Shown piece by piece: positions 40,495-53,100 of a stretch of 64,000 bases of DNA (position 1 is the first letter of the stretch; each line of letters starts with the position of its first letter). The notes beneath the pieces were generated by a model. It did not search any database and was not told the origin of the DNA. It saw only the letters and a list, made by a program, of their open reading frames with translations. The translations under genes and the position numbers were made by a program. Source of the DNA: Plantago ovata (lineage: Eukaryota > Streptophyta > Magnoliopsida > Lamiales > Plantaginaceae); assembly GCA_028274465.1 (NCBI GenBank), contig CM051457.1:95665982-95729981 (forward strand). Reading direction: 5' to 3'.

Positions 40495-41787
40495 GATGTT
40501 CGGAATTAAATACTAGCAGGGTTGATATATGGTTGACTTGTGGTATATAGTCATTATACTTGTTAGAGTTGGAAGGACCAAATTATTGCCAATTATGTGA
40601 GACCTACAACTTGCATTGGAACATAAAAAACTAGGGGTACAATTGCACAATTATAAGTTGACCAGTTCTTACAAATTACAGAAGCGTTTACAAAACCATG
40701 GAAGAAATGGCAACAGATCAGCAAGTAGAGATATTAGCAATCTACATACAACTTTATAAGCGGCTGACCACGCGCAGAGAATGCATGCACTTGGAACGAG
40801 CATTCTGTCGAAGGAATGGAGGCATAAGTTATATGCAATTTTCAAAGTATATGATTTAGTGATTAAAAGAGATTTTATTGCATAAGTTGATGATCAATAA
40901 CACACCACTCTTTCCCAAAACAGAGGAATCTAACCAGTTTTGTCAACATTGTTGTTGATCAACAAGTTTTAATCTGTTTTTACAAGGACGAAGGTAAGCT
41001 GCGTGATCAGATTGGTAATCTGTTTTAACCAGTTTGTTGTTCGACTTCTCCAATGATTGATGTGGTGTCCGGATCCTCCAATGAACGATTGCTTTGTTCA
41101 TTTACATGATAATATAGTACTTTAGTATTATAATTTCTGGATTAAAAATGATGTTATGGTTTCATGGAGATGTTTTCGTAATAATATAATGCATTGATTG
41201 TTTGTTCGTGAATTCGCATCAGAGCATCATTAGGCCTAATAACAGGAAGTGATAATATAATCTTTCTACTGTAAAAGATGTAAGTTTGCAGTGAGGCTGC
41301 TACTATATGTTCAATTATTCATCAAAACATCTCCAAAATTAGCCAGTATGTATGTTATGTATGGACTATATATATATGCATTAAGTGCCACAATGTATGC
41401 TAGAAAAATTTCATATCTGAAATCTGTGGCCTTCCTTAATATCATTTGGAATATGCATACTGATGTTCTATACTTGTATTCTATCTCCTGTTCTATGATT
41501 TCGATCAATGGTTGACACATGTTGGAGCAACTATCAGGACTATAAAAAACCACTCTGATTGGAAGATTCGGCCTATAATAACCACTCAATTAATGTGTTA
41601 ATTTTGGGCGATCGACAAGTATTAATCTGTTTTTACAGGGAAGGTATGTGGTGTAAGCTGCTTGTCAACTGTCAGATTGGATGTCTGATATATTTTGAAG
41701 AACGAGAGTTAATAGTGTCATACTATCTCAGTAAGTGTAATCGCAATGACTTGATAAAGAGTCGGAAAGAATGTTAGGAAATGAATG
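40495..41787. other. Intergenic, AT-rich
   Basis: There is no gene. A 60-bp phrase around TTAATCTGTTTTTACA...GTAAGCTGC occurs at about 40968 and again at about 41618, diverged, which suggests an old local duplication or dispersed repeat. Confidence 0.45.
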
Positions 41788-41974
41788 GTAGATTGCAAAA
41801 TGTTTCATAGGGAGGATGATAAGGAGTATAAGTCATGGATAAGCTGTTTTTGAGGTGATTCGGGCTGCCAACTATCTGGAGATTATGGAGTTTGCTGGAT
41901 CTTGCGTACCACCAGAGTATGGCGGATGTAATTAAGGTGCCAATACGGGAACTTTTCAGGCTATTGATGCGATG
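41788..41974 (+). pseudogene. SKP1-like protein fragment
   Basis: Reading 41788 onwards gives VDCKMFHREDDKEYKSW. Then, after a shift, AVFEVIRAANYLEI appears, and after another one-base shift LLDLAYHQSMADVIK followed by IRELF. This matches the order and spacing in plant SKP1/ASK proteins (LFDLILAANYLNIK, LLDLTCQTVADMIK, IRKTF), the adaptor of SCF ubiquitin ligases. Two frameshifts and a stop make it a dead fragment. No N-terminal POZ-like part was found upstream. Identification is from memory of the family. Confidence 0.55.
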
Positions 41975-42265
41975 AAGCGCAGACAAATTGATAGCGAAAA
42001 AGTTGTAAGTGGAGCTGAGGCACAGGCCATTGGAAGACAAAGAAAAACTGTCACAGACTGAAATCTAAAAGAGTCTAAGAACAATGTATTAGAAGAACCA
42101 TAATCGACGAAAAATTAACATAGTGACATAACAAAACTCTAAAAGAAAAAGAAAAAGAAACTCTTAATTATGAACTGCCCTATTTCCATGAAAAGAGAGA
42201 GAATCTTGAGGTTGAGGTTCGGTTCAAAATTTTCTCGAGCTCCTTCTTCTTATCATTGCATTTAT

Positions 42266-43303
42266 TGTTGGAAATTATGAAGAAAAATGATAAATAAATA
42301 ATACCTTTTGTGGTTATTTATTTGGAGATAATTTCTTAATTATTGAGTAATTAAGATAAAGTAATATATATCCGAAAACTACTTCGTATGAGCTTCAAAT
42401 GGATATATTAGATACCCATAATGGACTTTGGGTTAGTGAGAAATAAGTGCTTAAAGTAAGAAAGTTGTATGGGTGTGTCCCACATTGCTTGAGATAAAGT
42501 GAAGTCTCTAGTTTATAATCTACTAGTTACTACTTGGTGTCCAAGTGGTGTAGCTAGATGAGTTGAGTACAATCCTGATCAGATTGGTACACGAAACTAG
42601 AGGACTTGTGTACGAGTGGATCGCGACCCTCGAACATGGAATGTGAACCGAACCGAGTTTTTGCTAGTTCAACCTCTCAAGACCTTCTAGAAGGATGTTG
42701 ACCCATGTTAGCTTTTGTAACTCATGGGTGTTACAAATATTTAACATGACATTTGTTGTTATTTACATGACATTTGTTGTCATCCATAATGCTCCAAATA
42801 TTTTATATTGATGGACACTTATGAGATGACATGAAAGGCACTTAAGGACTTGGGAGTTACATACTCCATGCTCACATATACAAAGAGGTCTCACTTACAT
42901 GTAAACATATAGAACATATACAAGATATATGAGATGTAAGACATGTAAGAAAGATATCCAAAGAAATAGAAGAAGAGAAAAACCCTCCCTGTTCTATTCT
43001 CTTCTTCTCCCCTTGTGCATAATCCAGGCATTAGTTCTCGTTCGCTGGGGATTGCTAGCTTGTGCGACTAAGTGATCTCGGAATTCGTTGTATCTTGGGA
43101 AGCAGCCGCTCAACGTCTCAAGCACCGTAGTGAGAGGGCGTATTTTGCTTTAAGGAGACTGCGTCCGTGCAGGCCTCGAATTCAATCTTCATGCAAATGT
43201 TTTTCATGACAAAGGAAGAGAGTTTTTTTTATTTCGTTATTTCTTTGCATTTCCTATTTTGTACAAGCTAATTATATGTATTTTCGATCCATTATGTCCA
43301 ACA
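42266..43303 (+). repeat. 5' LTR of the degenerate Copia
   Basis: 1038 bp, TGTTGGAAATT...TATGTCCAACA. By eye about 30 differences from the 3' LTR, so roughly 97% identical. Confidence 0.93.
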
Positions 43304-46300
43304 ATCTTAAAGCAAAATAGTGTTAATCTTCTCTTATCCTTAGATTTGAGTGGATTAATCCTTGTTGATTCGAAAATACTAACTTGTTTGTTTTCTTTGA
43401 TAGGAACTAACGAAAGAATCATTGCCGATATACACTTGGAGTATTCTCGGAATGATTTATGGAAGATTGATTTGATCCATGGTGCAAGGAGCAATATGGA
43501 GATTGAGAAGGTTCGTTTGATCCATTGTGCAAGGATCATTGTCATGAATACTCTAATCTCAATAGGCAAACACAAAGGTTGGGGAAAAAAGTCTTGAATG
43601 GATGTCAAGTAAGTATTTCTTGTTTTGGTTATTTGTTTGAGTTTTTGTTTACAAGTCTTGATGGTATGTTTTGATTGGTGCTTAGCATGATTCATTTGGT
43701 ATAATGCGTTTAAAAGTTTTTATGAAATGTAATCTAGTAGATGAAGTTTCTTGTGAAACTTAGATTAACTAGTATGCATGTTGTAGTTGCAATGTAAATG
43801 GATTTTGGTATTGTTTTGTTGTTTGTTGTTTGTTGTTGCAAAATTCTTTTGGAATTACAAGGCATGAGATTACATTTTAGCTTTTGTTGTTGTCACTATT
43901 TGGAAAAGTTTTGTTGAACTTTTGTTCATGTTGTGGAATTCTTGTTAAAGTATTCTTGTGAGTTCCAAATGAGAAGTGACAATATGGTTATGTTGATTAT
44001 TATACCATGTGAGAATGTGTTTCATACATCAAGATGACTTGTGAATTCAAAACAAATTATGGGCACTTGATCATGTTGGATCTTGTGAGTTATCTCGTCA
44101 TAGAAGCTTTTGTAGCTCTTGTGGATGAGTTTAACAAATGATGAACATTTGACCATGTTGGGTCTCATGTGTTATCTCACGATAGATGCTTGTGTAGCTC
44201 TTGAGTGTGAGTTTAACATTGGATTGGCAAAGGTCATGAGATTGTGAAACCTATGTATTGTTTTACATAAGGTGAACCTTTTGAGGTTGAACACCAAGAG
44301 GTGGTTCATTGGAACTAGTGCTACTAGACATTTGTATTTTGACAAAACTATGTTTTCTCAATTGGACGAAATTGAGGTTGTTGGAAAAACTTGGTGCATA
44401 GAGAATTGAGATTTTTATGGCATCAAGATTTTGAAATGACATCTTGGCTAAAGTTGGTTTTTACAAAGTATTGTGTGTCTATAAGATTATGAATAATTTA
44501 TTCTCTCCTAATCAAGTATGACATATGTATTTTGTTTGAGTCTCTTAAAGGTCACTTTGACCATTAATGATAACTATGTTGGCCAAGATTATTTTGCTAA
44601 AGGCATGTTCAAAATCAATGTGAGGATGTTAGCAACAAAGCTAATGTAAAAGCTATGAATTTCTAATTGCTTGATGCTTTTGGAAATGGAAGATTTGGAC
44701 ATGTTAAATATTTTGAGTATAATGATTAACTTGAAATGTTCAATATCATTGAACATAGAGATCACATCCAAGTGTGAAAAATGTGGCAAAGGAAAGTTGT
44801 CAAGTTCCTTTTAATGTGTTGAAAGGAGAAGTGGAACAACTTGACTTGATTCACACATGTGAATGTATGTTGTTGAATATTATTCTTTTCATTGTGTTGG
44901 AAAGAAAATAAAACACTTTGGTTTAAATCATACATGTGTGTGTGGTTGTAAAAAAGATGATTACTTTTGTAGATGATGACACTACAGTTATCTTCTAAAG
45001 AGTAAAAATGAAATTATGGAGAAGTTGTTCTCTATAATAAGGATGTTAAGAAACTTAACAATAAGGTTAAGTGATAGGAGTGATTGTGGTTTGGAAATTG
45101 ATTCTCCACTTGAATATGTTTATGCACTTAGTAGCATAAAATATGAGACTAATGTTCATTAGTTCCTCCATCCAAAATGGAATTTGAAATAAATAATGTC
45201 TTGAAAGAATTATGAAAGGCCATACTTCTCCCATGATTTGAGAAATGTGGGGGCAAGATACATGTCAAGGCACAAAAAGAGAAAAACCCTTTGAGATACA
45301 CTTGTGAGTGTAGTGATGTGTGGTTCCTTTACCTTTAAAGGTTAAGTAAGGACTTGGAATTGTTGAGTGCATTTTCCTTGGATATGCATATAACCATATT
45401 GTTTATCAATTCTTGGTGGTGAAATATATGGTTATAGATGTGCACAAGAATATGACAATGAATAAAGTTTCATTCTTGTTTCATGTGGTTCCACATGAAA
45501 TTAGAAGATGTTACAAAATATCTTTCTAAATGGTCACATGGTGTGACATACATGGTTAGAATGAAACATAGCAAACAAGTCAGAATTGGAAAAGGGGTTT
45601 GATCCTAAGTTCTTGACTTACATGCTAGAGAGTGAACCTCAAAGTTGCGAAAAAGGTTGAGACCTTGGTTGGAAAACTTTGTTGTAAAAAGCTATCAATA
45701 GTGGAAGTAATTCAATTTTGAGAAATTCATACTCGAAGGCTATTGGATCTTCCTCAAGGAAGAAAACTACTAGTTTCCAAGTATGTCTTTCAAGGGAAAT
45801 TGAAACAAGTTGAACTATTGATAAACATAAAGCGATACTAGTTTACCGCTAAAGATGGTTGAGACCATAGTGACTCAATTTGATTGTGTCAAGAGTAACA
45901 TCCATATGAAAGATAATTGCTACTTTGGGCAATTGAATTGGAAAATGATAAATTAGAAGAAGAGATTTGTATGGCAAGGCCATAGACTTTTCTTGTACGT
46001 GAACTTGAAAAGAAGATTTGTAAATTGGTAAAGTCTTTATGTGGCTTGAAACAAAATTAGTGGCATATGAAACCCTAATGCCATGATGGAAAGGAGTTTG
46101 TCATTTATGAAAATGATAAGTAATTTTACATGAAAGAGTTGAAAAGTGGCTATCCCATTTTATACCGTTATGTAAACAATTTGACTATCATTAGTAATGA
46201 CATGATGATCAAATCTACGAAGGATACGTTGATATCTAGATTTCATATGTAGGACTTCGGTCTAGTTGAAGCAATCCTTGGGGATTGATATTCTATAAAC

Positions 46301-47611
46301 AACCGATGGGTGTTGTTGAGCTAATCTCACCATGTGGTTGAGGTTATGGAGAATTTTAACAAGGATAGTCATGAAGTGACTAGAACATCTTTGGTTAAAA
46401 TGTATATCTTGCTAAGAACATTGGTCAAGGAGTATCTCATGTGTTGAATACTCTAGAAAAGGTGAAAGCCTATTGGACTTGATAAAATTGCACAAGGCAT
46501 GATTTGGCCTTTGTTGTGAGTGAACTAAGCCGTCACATGGAAAATCCCGAAGTGAGTCGCGAAAGACTATAACGAGAAGTACCAAAGTACTTGAGATTGT
46601 ATCGGGATTGTGGGCTAAAGTGTTCAAAATAGCAAGTTGTGCGATAAAGATATGTAGATGCAAAATGGATCACGAGTTCCAAGAATTGTAAATCCACTAA
46701 TGGATAATGTCTTCACCTGTGGGGGTGAGAAATTTCTTGAAAATTCTATGAACAAGATGTTATAGAAGGATCAATGATGGAAGTAAAGTCCATTATGTTG
46801 GACTTAGGTGCAAAGAAAGCCGAGTTGCTATTTGTATGAGTCTTCCATGTTGGCCTAAACTTGTGCCAAGCAACAAGTTTGCATTGTACAACCAATTTTG
46901 TAATTGGTAGAGATCAAAGTAATTTGTATAACGGTAAGTCTAGACATAAGCCCGTTACACAAATTCTCATGACTGAAATTATCTTGCTAGGCTTGTGAGG
47001 TCTAAAGATATTAAAGCGGATCCGTACACTAACTATAGTTTTATGTCATGAGATGGTGGCAAAGTCTTCTTGGAATGGGATTGAAGACGTTGACCAACTG
47101 TTGATGCGAAGGAAAAATCCAACCTAGTTGACTGGAGATACCAAGATCTAGGTTCAAAAGGGACAACCTAATTGCATCAAGGAAGGAGTTCACTGTGGGG
47201 GTTTCACCTATATAGAGACATAAGGTAAAGAGGTTAACCGCAAGGGTTTTAATGATTCCTATTGGTAATATAGTTACATGGAATAGAGAATCACCTATGT
47301 TAGAGTGAAGTGAGGGCCGCTTCAACAAGAATTAGATCCCAAATTCTTGTAAACTCTCGCAGAACCAAAACGGTGTTTCACGGCCAAAATGAACACAACC
47401 ATGAGAACGGAATGATGCTAGAGATGTATTCGTGTAGTATGCACTATCATTTACACAAACGGCAGATCAGTTCAAGGACATCGTTGTCTACTGTTAGCCA
47501 GTAAAGAAGGTGTATATTTTAAAAGGGAAGGTTCAAAGGTGGCGACACCTACCTATCCTATGCAGGTATCAATCTTTGGATTGTGCATGAAGTTTTCTTC
47601 ATGTGGGGGAT
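43304..47611 (+). pseudogene. Decayed Copia gag-pol interior
   Basis: Traces in order: protease-like RWFIGTSATRHLYFDKTMFS near 44315 (the DSG motif is gone), integrase-like LDLIHTC near 44845, and RT-like KSLCGLKQN*WHMK near 46030 and YVNNLTIISND...DFGLVEAILG at 46170-46280. RNase H-like DAKWITSSKNCKSTNG...SWKFYEQDVIEGSMMEVKSIM is at 46655-46800. Stops and frameshifts occur every few tens of codons. No gag knuckle was recognised. 43304-44280 and 46920-47600 hold nothing I can name. Confidence 0.72.
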
Positions 47612-48652
47612 TGTTGAAAATTATGAAGAAAAATGATAAATAAATAATATCTTTTGTGGTTTATTTATTTGAAGACCATTTCTTAATTATTGAGTAATTA
47701 AGATAAAGTAATATATATCCGAAAACTAATTCGTATGAGCTTCGAATGGATATATTAGATACCCATAATGGACTTTGGGTTAGTAAGAAATAAGTGCTTA
47801 AAGTAAGAAGGTTGTATGGGTGTGTCCCACATTGCTTGAGATAAAGTGAAGTCTGTAGTTTATAATCTACTAGTTACTACTTGGTGTCCAAGTGGTGTAG
47901 CTAGATGAGTTGAGTACAATCCTGATCAGATTGGTACACGAAACTAGAGGACTTGTGTACGAGTGGATCGCGACCCTCGAACATGGAATGTGAACCGAAC
48001 CGAGTTTTTGCTGGTTCAACCTCTCAAGACCTTCTAGAAGGATGTTGACCCATGTTAGTTTTGTAACTCATGGGTGTTACAAATATTTAACATGACATTT
48101 GTTGTCATTTACATGACATTTGTTGTCATCCATAATGCTCCAAATATTTTATATTGATGGACATTTATGAGATGACATGAAAGGCACTTAAGGACTTGGG
48201 AGTTACATACTCCATGCTCACATATATAAAGAGGTCTCACTTACATGTAAACATATAGAACATATACAAGATATATGAGATGTAAGACATGTAAGAAAGA
48301 TATCCAAAGAAATAGAAGAAGAGAAAAACCCTCCCTGTTCTATTCTTTTCTTCTCCCCTTGTGCATAATCCATGCATTAGTTCTCGTTCGTTGGGAATTG
48401 CTAGCTTGTGCGGCGGCTAAGTGATCTCGAAATTCGTTGTATCTTGGGAAGCAGCCGCTCAACGTCTCAAGCACCGTAGTAAGAGGGCGTATTTTTCTTT
48501 AAGGAGACTGCGTCCGTGCAGGCCTCGAATTTAATCTTCATGCAAATGTTTTTCATGACAAAGGAAGAGAGTTTTTTTTATTTCGTTATTTCTTTGCATA
48601 TCCTATTTTGTACAAGCTAATTATATGTATTTTCGATCCATTATGTCCAACA
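47612..48652 (+). repeat. 3' LTR of the degenerate Copia
   Basis: 1041 bp, TGTTGAAAATT...TATGTCCAACA, preceded by the polypurine tract. Confidence 0.93.
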
Positions 48653-48965
48653 TTTATCAGCCCCAACGAATTCATTCTCGTTCAGCCATTTGATAGTCGA
48701 CTCAAATGCCTCCATGATTTTTATCTTGTCAGCTCGTGGAACCTTGGAAGCCATCTTCTGATCGTATTTAACTGCATTCCTTATTTCGTAAGCGAAATTC
48801 TCCAAATCATTCCTGGCATTGACTCTTCTCTTGAACTCCTCATCCTTCTCTTTGTAATTCTCATGAGCGTCTTGAACCATTCTATCAAATCCCAAGTCTG
48901 CATCTTCTTCTACAAATTGACTCAACCCAATAGTCGAAAATGAGTGCTTGTTCTTGGTCGACGCC

Positions 48966-49264
48966 TAAGGAAAAGAACTTTGGTCATTGCAACTTGAAGT
49001 CCAGTTTGGTGAAGTCGGGATCTTGCAGTGAGCCGCACCGGCGTTTCACTGCTTGAAAAAATTTCTTCTTGAAGGTAATTTACCCTTTCTCTGTCTGAAT
49101 TACCAGTTTTTCTCTGTTGAAGTAGTGGATGTGGCTCATTTTATGCAAAGAAAAAGCTTGTGATGCTTAAGAGATTAGAGTTGGAGAAGGAGGAGCTGTT
49201 GGATGCAGCTTACCAAGAGTTTTTGGTGCTGCAGGGGAGGATTGAAAGGCTTTGGGCTGAAAAT
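48966..49264 (+). other. Left part of an insertion in HSP70, with a short coiled-coil ORF
   Basis: HSP70 similarity stops at about 48965 and non-HSP70 sequence begins. An ATG at 49163 opens a peptide rich in L, E and R (KRLELEKEELLDAAYQEFL) that looks like a coiled coil. The Copia at 49265 interrupts it. Across the empty site the frame would run on for about 19 codons after 55023 to a TGA. Whether this is a captured gene fragment or chance is open; I do not recognise the protein. Confidence 0.4.
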
Positions 49265-49651
49265 TCTCAAGAAATGAAAGAAAGAAGAACGAGAACAGGA
49301 GTTAACATAGGAGTTGAGCGGAACAACTCGGGAGTTAACATAGGAGTTGAGCAAGACAACACAGGAGTTAACATAGGAGTTGAGCCAGAGCAGGTTAACT
49401 CCTTGGTCAACACCGCCATATTGAGAGAGTCCAGATCTCATCAGGAAACTCCGGAAGAGTTTGAGAAGAAGAAAAGAGTTAGTTTAGGGCTGGAGACAGG
49501 CGTGTACATATAGTTTTATTAGGGTTATAGTAGTATAAATAGCTAGCTATGTTTTCCTTTGTAAATCACGTTAATACACAAGAGTTTTCTTACTTTTAAT
49601 AAACTCAATTCACTTTATTTGTTCTGCTATGATTCTTAGCGTACTCTGAGA
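49265..49651 (+). repeat. 5' LTR (TCTCA...TGAGA Copia)
   Basis: 387 bp with a perfect 5-bp inverted repeat TCTCA/TGAGA at its ends. It contains three 33-bp repeats at 49298-49396, a TATA box (AGTATAAATAG) at about 49531 and a polyadenylation-like AATAAA near 49597. Confidence 0.93.
49298..49396 (+). repeat. Three 33-bp tandem repeats in the LTR
   Basis: Units start at 49298, 49331 and 49364 with GGAGTTAACATAGGAGTTGA. They keep the reading frame and code for GVNIGVE plus four variable residues. The 3' LTR has the same units at 54669, 54702 and 54735. Confidence 0.9.
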
Positions 49652-49663
49652 TGGTACCAGAGC
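49652..49663 (+). other. Primer binding site of the TCTCA...TGAGA Copia
   Basis: TGGTACCAGAGC, one base from the initiator-Met site TGGTATCAGAGC, directly after the LTR. Confidence 0.8.
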
Positions 49664-50119
49664 AAAGGCTTTCTGGTTACTGGTCAGAACCATAGATAGC
49701 AGTACGTTTTTTTTCTTTCTTTCTTCTTCACTGCCGCATAGCAAAGTGGCATACTCTGTTTTCTTTCTTTCTTATGCGGCAACCTCTGTTTTTTCTTTTT
49801 TTAGCCGCATTCTTTGTTATTCTAGCTTCCGCATTTCTAATTGATCCTTGAGCTATTGTTATTAGCCAAATTACCCGAAACAATCATATTATTATTATTT
49901 ATTTTTTCTCTTCTTTCTTCTCGGCAGTCTCTGTTTTTCTCCTACCTTCCGCATATTACTAAATTGTTCTATTTTTATTCTTTTCTTATCTTTTACATAA
50001 GCTATTGTTATTAGTTTTAAATCTTGAGCTATTGTTATTAGCCAAATCACGCTGTTGTTATCAGCAAACAATCACCAATCATCAATCAGAGATCTTGAAT
50101 CACAGATCCACTGTTCACT

Positions 50120-53100
50120 ATGGCTACTGATGATGATGTCAGTAAACTCACAAACTTGAACGACAAGAAGGATGAGGATGATCTCTCCAAGTCGAAGACA
50201 CCAACTTATGATCTCAATGATCCTTATGGTCCCTTCTATCTTGGACCGGCCGACACAGCTACTTCTGTTGTCATAGAGCCAAAGCTCACAAACTCAAATT
50301 ATTATGATTGGAAACGAATGATTTAGGCTAAAAATAAATTGGGTTTTGTGAATGGAACCATTAAACAGCCAGAAATTGATGATCCACTTTATATGCCCTG
50401 GATCAAGTGTAATAGCTTGATATTCACATGGATTTTGTATTCTGTCAGTAAGGAGATAGCCTCCAATCTCAGATTTGACAATACAGCCAAAGAAGCTTGG
50501 GATAAGCTGGCTGTAAGATATGCCTCCCCTGACAGGCTTCGAATTTTTGAGTTAAGAAGAGATCTCATGTCTCTCATTCAATCACAATTGTCCGTTGAAG
50601 GATACTTTGATGCTATGGTTAATCTTCTCAATGAACTCAGGACTTTTAGGCCAAAGCAAGGTTGCCAATGCGGAAAGTGCCCTTGTAGATCACTCCATGA
50701 TCTTGCTGCAATGGAGGAAGATGATGAATTGGTCCAGTTTTGCATGGGTCTAACCAGTGCTCATACTCAAGTGAGAACTCAGATCTTAACTATGGAAAAG
50801 CCACCTACCCTTGACAGAGCTCTTAAACTCGTGCTCCAAGATGAAAAGCAGAGAGGATTAAGCAGTATCAATAACAGTGGTAGTGAAGCTTCTGCGATGA
50901 TGGTTGACACCTCCAACATGGCTGCTGGATACAAAAGGAAAGGGAAGAATCAACTGTACTGTACCAAGTGCCGTAAAGCAGGTCACAACAATGATCAGTG
51001 CATGATTTGCACTTTCTGTCACAGACCAGGTCACCTCGAGAAGAATTGCTACAGGAAGAATGGTTTCCCACCTGATTTCAAGTTCACAAGGAACAACAGT
51101 GCTGGTGGGTATGTCAATGTCACTCAGGGAGACCAGAGAAATCCGGTGAATCAACAGAGAAACGATGAGATAACCATCACCAATGCTCAATTGCAAGCTT
51201 TCTTCAAGATGATCAAACCGAATGCTCCTGCCATAGCCAGCTCATCAACTTCTCAGATCAATGCCGTTTCATCCAACAATTTCACAGAGAATCTCACTGA
51301 TGAAGAGTGGGCAGGTAATACTGTTAATCATGTTTTTAATAATTTTAATCATGTTATTTGGATTCTTGATTCAGGAGCATCTGATCACATTATTTATTCA
51401 CCATCATTATACACTCACAACATTAGAAATGTTGTTTCAAAAGTACAATTACCAACTCAACAATTCACAGTGGTAACTCATATTGGTGACATTCTTATTG
51501 AAAAGAATGTCATACTCAAAAATGTACTATGTGTGCCATCATTCAAAGTAAATTTAATTGTTGTTTCTCGATTGACTGATGATAATGATATCTCTATTGT
51601 ATTTAATAAAAATCATTGCAAAATGCAGATGAACTCTTCAAAGGAGGAGATTGGCAGGATCAGAATTGAACATGGTCTTTATTATGTTAGCCTGCATCCC
51701 TTGACTTTTTCACAACTACATCAATGTCATCGGCCAAATAAGGAATTGTGGCATTCTAGATTAGGACACATTCCAGTTACAAAGCTCAAGTTGATTGAGC
51801 AATTTTCTCCTATTGTAACAAGCATTGATGTACAAGCTTGTGATGTCTGTAGCAAGGCTAAACACAAGAAAATTCCTTTTCCAGTGAATGAACACTGTTC
51901 TAGTTATTCTATTCTTGAACTTTTACATATAGATATTTGGGGTCCTTTTTCCCAAACAGCATTGAATGGTCACAGATTTTTCCTAACTATTGTTGATGAT
52001 TATTCTCGACTGACTTGGACTTATCTCATGAAATACAAATCTGATGTAGCTACTATTTTACCTAATTTCATTCATCTCATAGCTACACAATTTAATAAAA
52101 CAGTTAAAATCATAAGAACTGATAATGGTGTCGAATTTCAATTAGAATCCTTCTATAACAGTACTGGTATTCTACATCAAAAGACTTGTGTTTACACCCC
52201 ACAACAAAATGGAGTAGTTGAGAGGAAACATCAAACTCTCCTCAATGTAGCCCGAGCATTGATGTTTCAGGCAGACCTTCCTCTTAAGTTCTGGGGAGAT
52301 GCTGTTCTAACAGCGACACACTTGATTAATCGAATACCATCCGTTGTTATCAACAATGATACACCATATGAAAGGTTCTTTGGAAAGAAACCAGATTATT
52401 CACACATACGCACATTTGGGTGCTTAACATATGGGGCGTCCATATCACAACTTCGCCACAAATTCAGTCCAAGATCAAGAAAAGCCATCTTTATTGGCTA
52501 TCCGGCGAATATCAAGGGTTATAAATTGTATGATCTTGATAATAAGATCCCTTTTATCTCAAGAGATGTAGTTTTTCATGAGCACATATTTCGTTTCCGA
52601 AAGGATCATTCATTCTCTGACTCATGATTCTACACGCTCGGAACCAATCCAAGACAATTTGTTTATTCCTGACATACGCACTTCATTCAATCATAATGAC
52701 AGTATGTCCCCTTCTGAGGATCAGGCCGTTCACGAGAACAACTCTAACGAGAACTTTGTTCCTAGTTCACCACGTGATCAAGCACACTCTCCTTCGCCTG
52801 TTCCTAGTTCACCCTCTCTTTCTTCATCACCACAAATGAACGATAATCATCATGATCCTGAACCTTCTGAGTTGCAAGAACAGCCAGAATCAATCACATC
52901 TCTTCGCAAATCTACTAGAGACAAACAAAAGAGCGTTTGGTTCAAAGATTTTCACTGTGCAGAATTGAAGAAAGGCACAAGACAAGCCACTCAATCTAGC
53001 ACAGCATATCCCATTTCCATGTATCTATCATATGATAGACTTTCAGAAAATCAAAGGGCTTTCTCCATCTCCTTATCTATTCTTGAGGAACCAAAAAGTT

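Larger units (their letters stand above)
42266..48652 (+). mobile_element. Degenerate Copia element with two well-preserved LTRs
   Basis: LTRs are 42266-43303 and 47612-48652, with a perfect 5-bp target duplication TTTAT (42261-42265 and 48653-48657), 6387 bp in all. The polypurine tract GTGGGGGA directly precedes the 3' LTR. I see no initiator-Met primer site after the 5' LTR. The interior is riddled with stops, but Copia protease, integrase, RT and RNase H traces can be followed. It sits in the last exon of the HSP70 pseudogene. Confidence 0.92.

Noticed and set aside
48926..48965. TTCTTTTCCTTAG before the HSP70 C-terminal piece as an intron acceptor
   Set aside because: It fits a 3' splice site, but the break coincides with the end of foreign inserted DNA and no partner donor is seen, so an insertion boundary is more likely.
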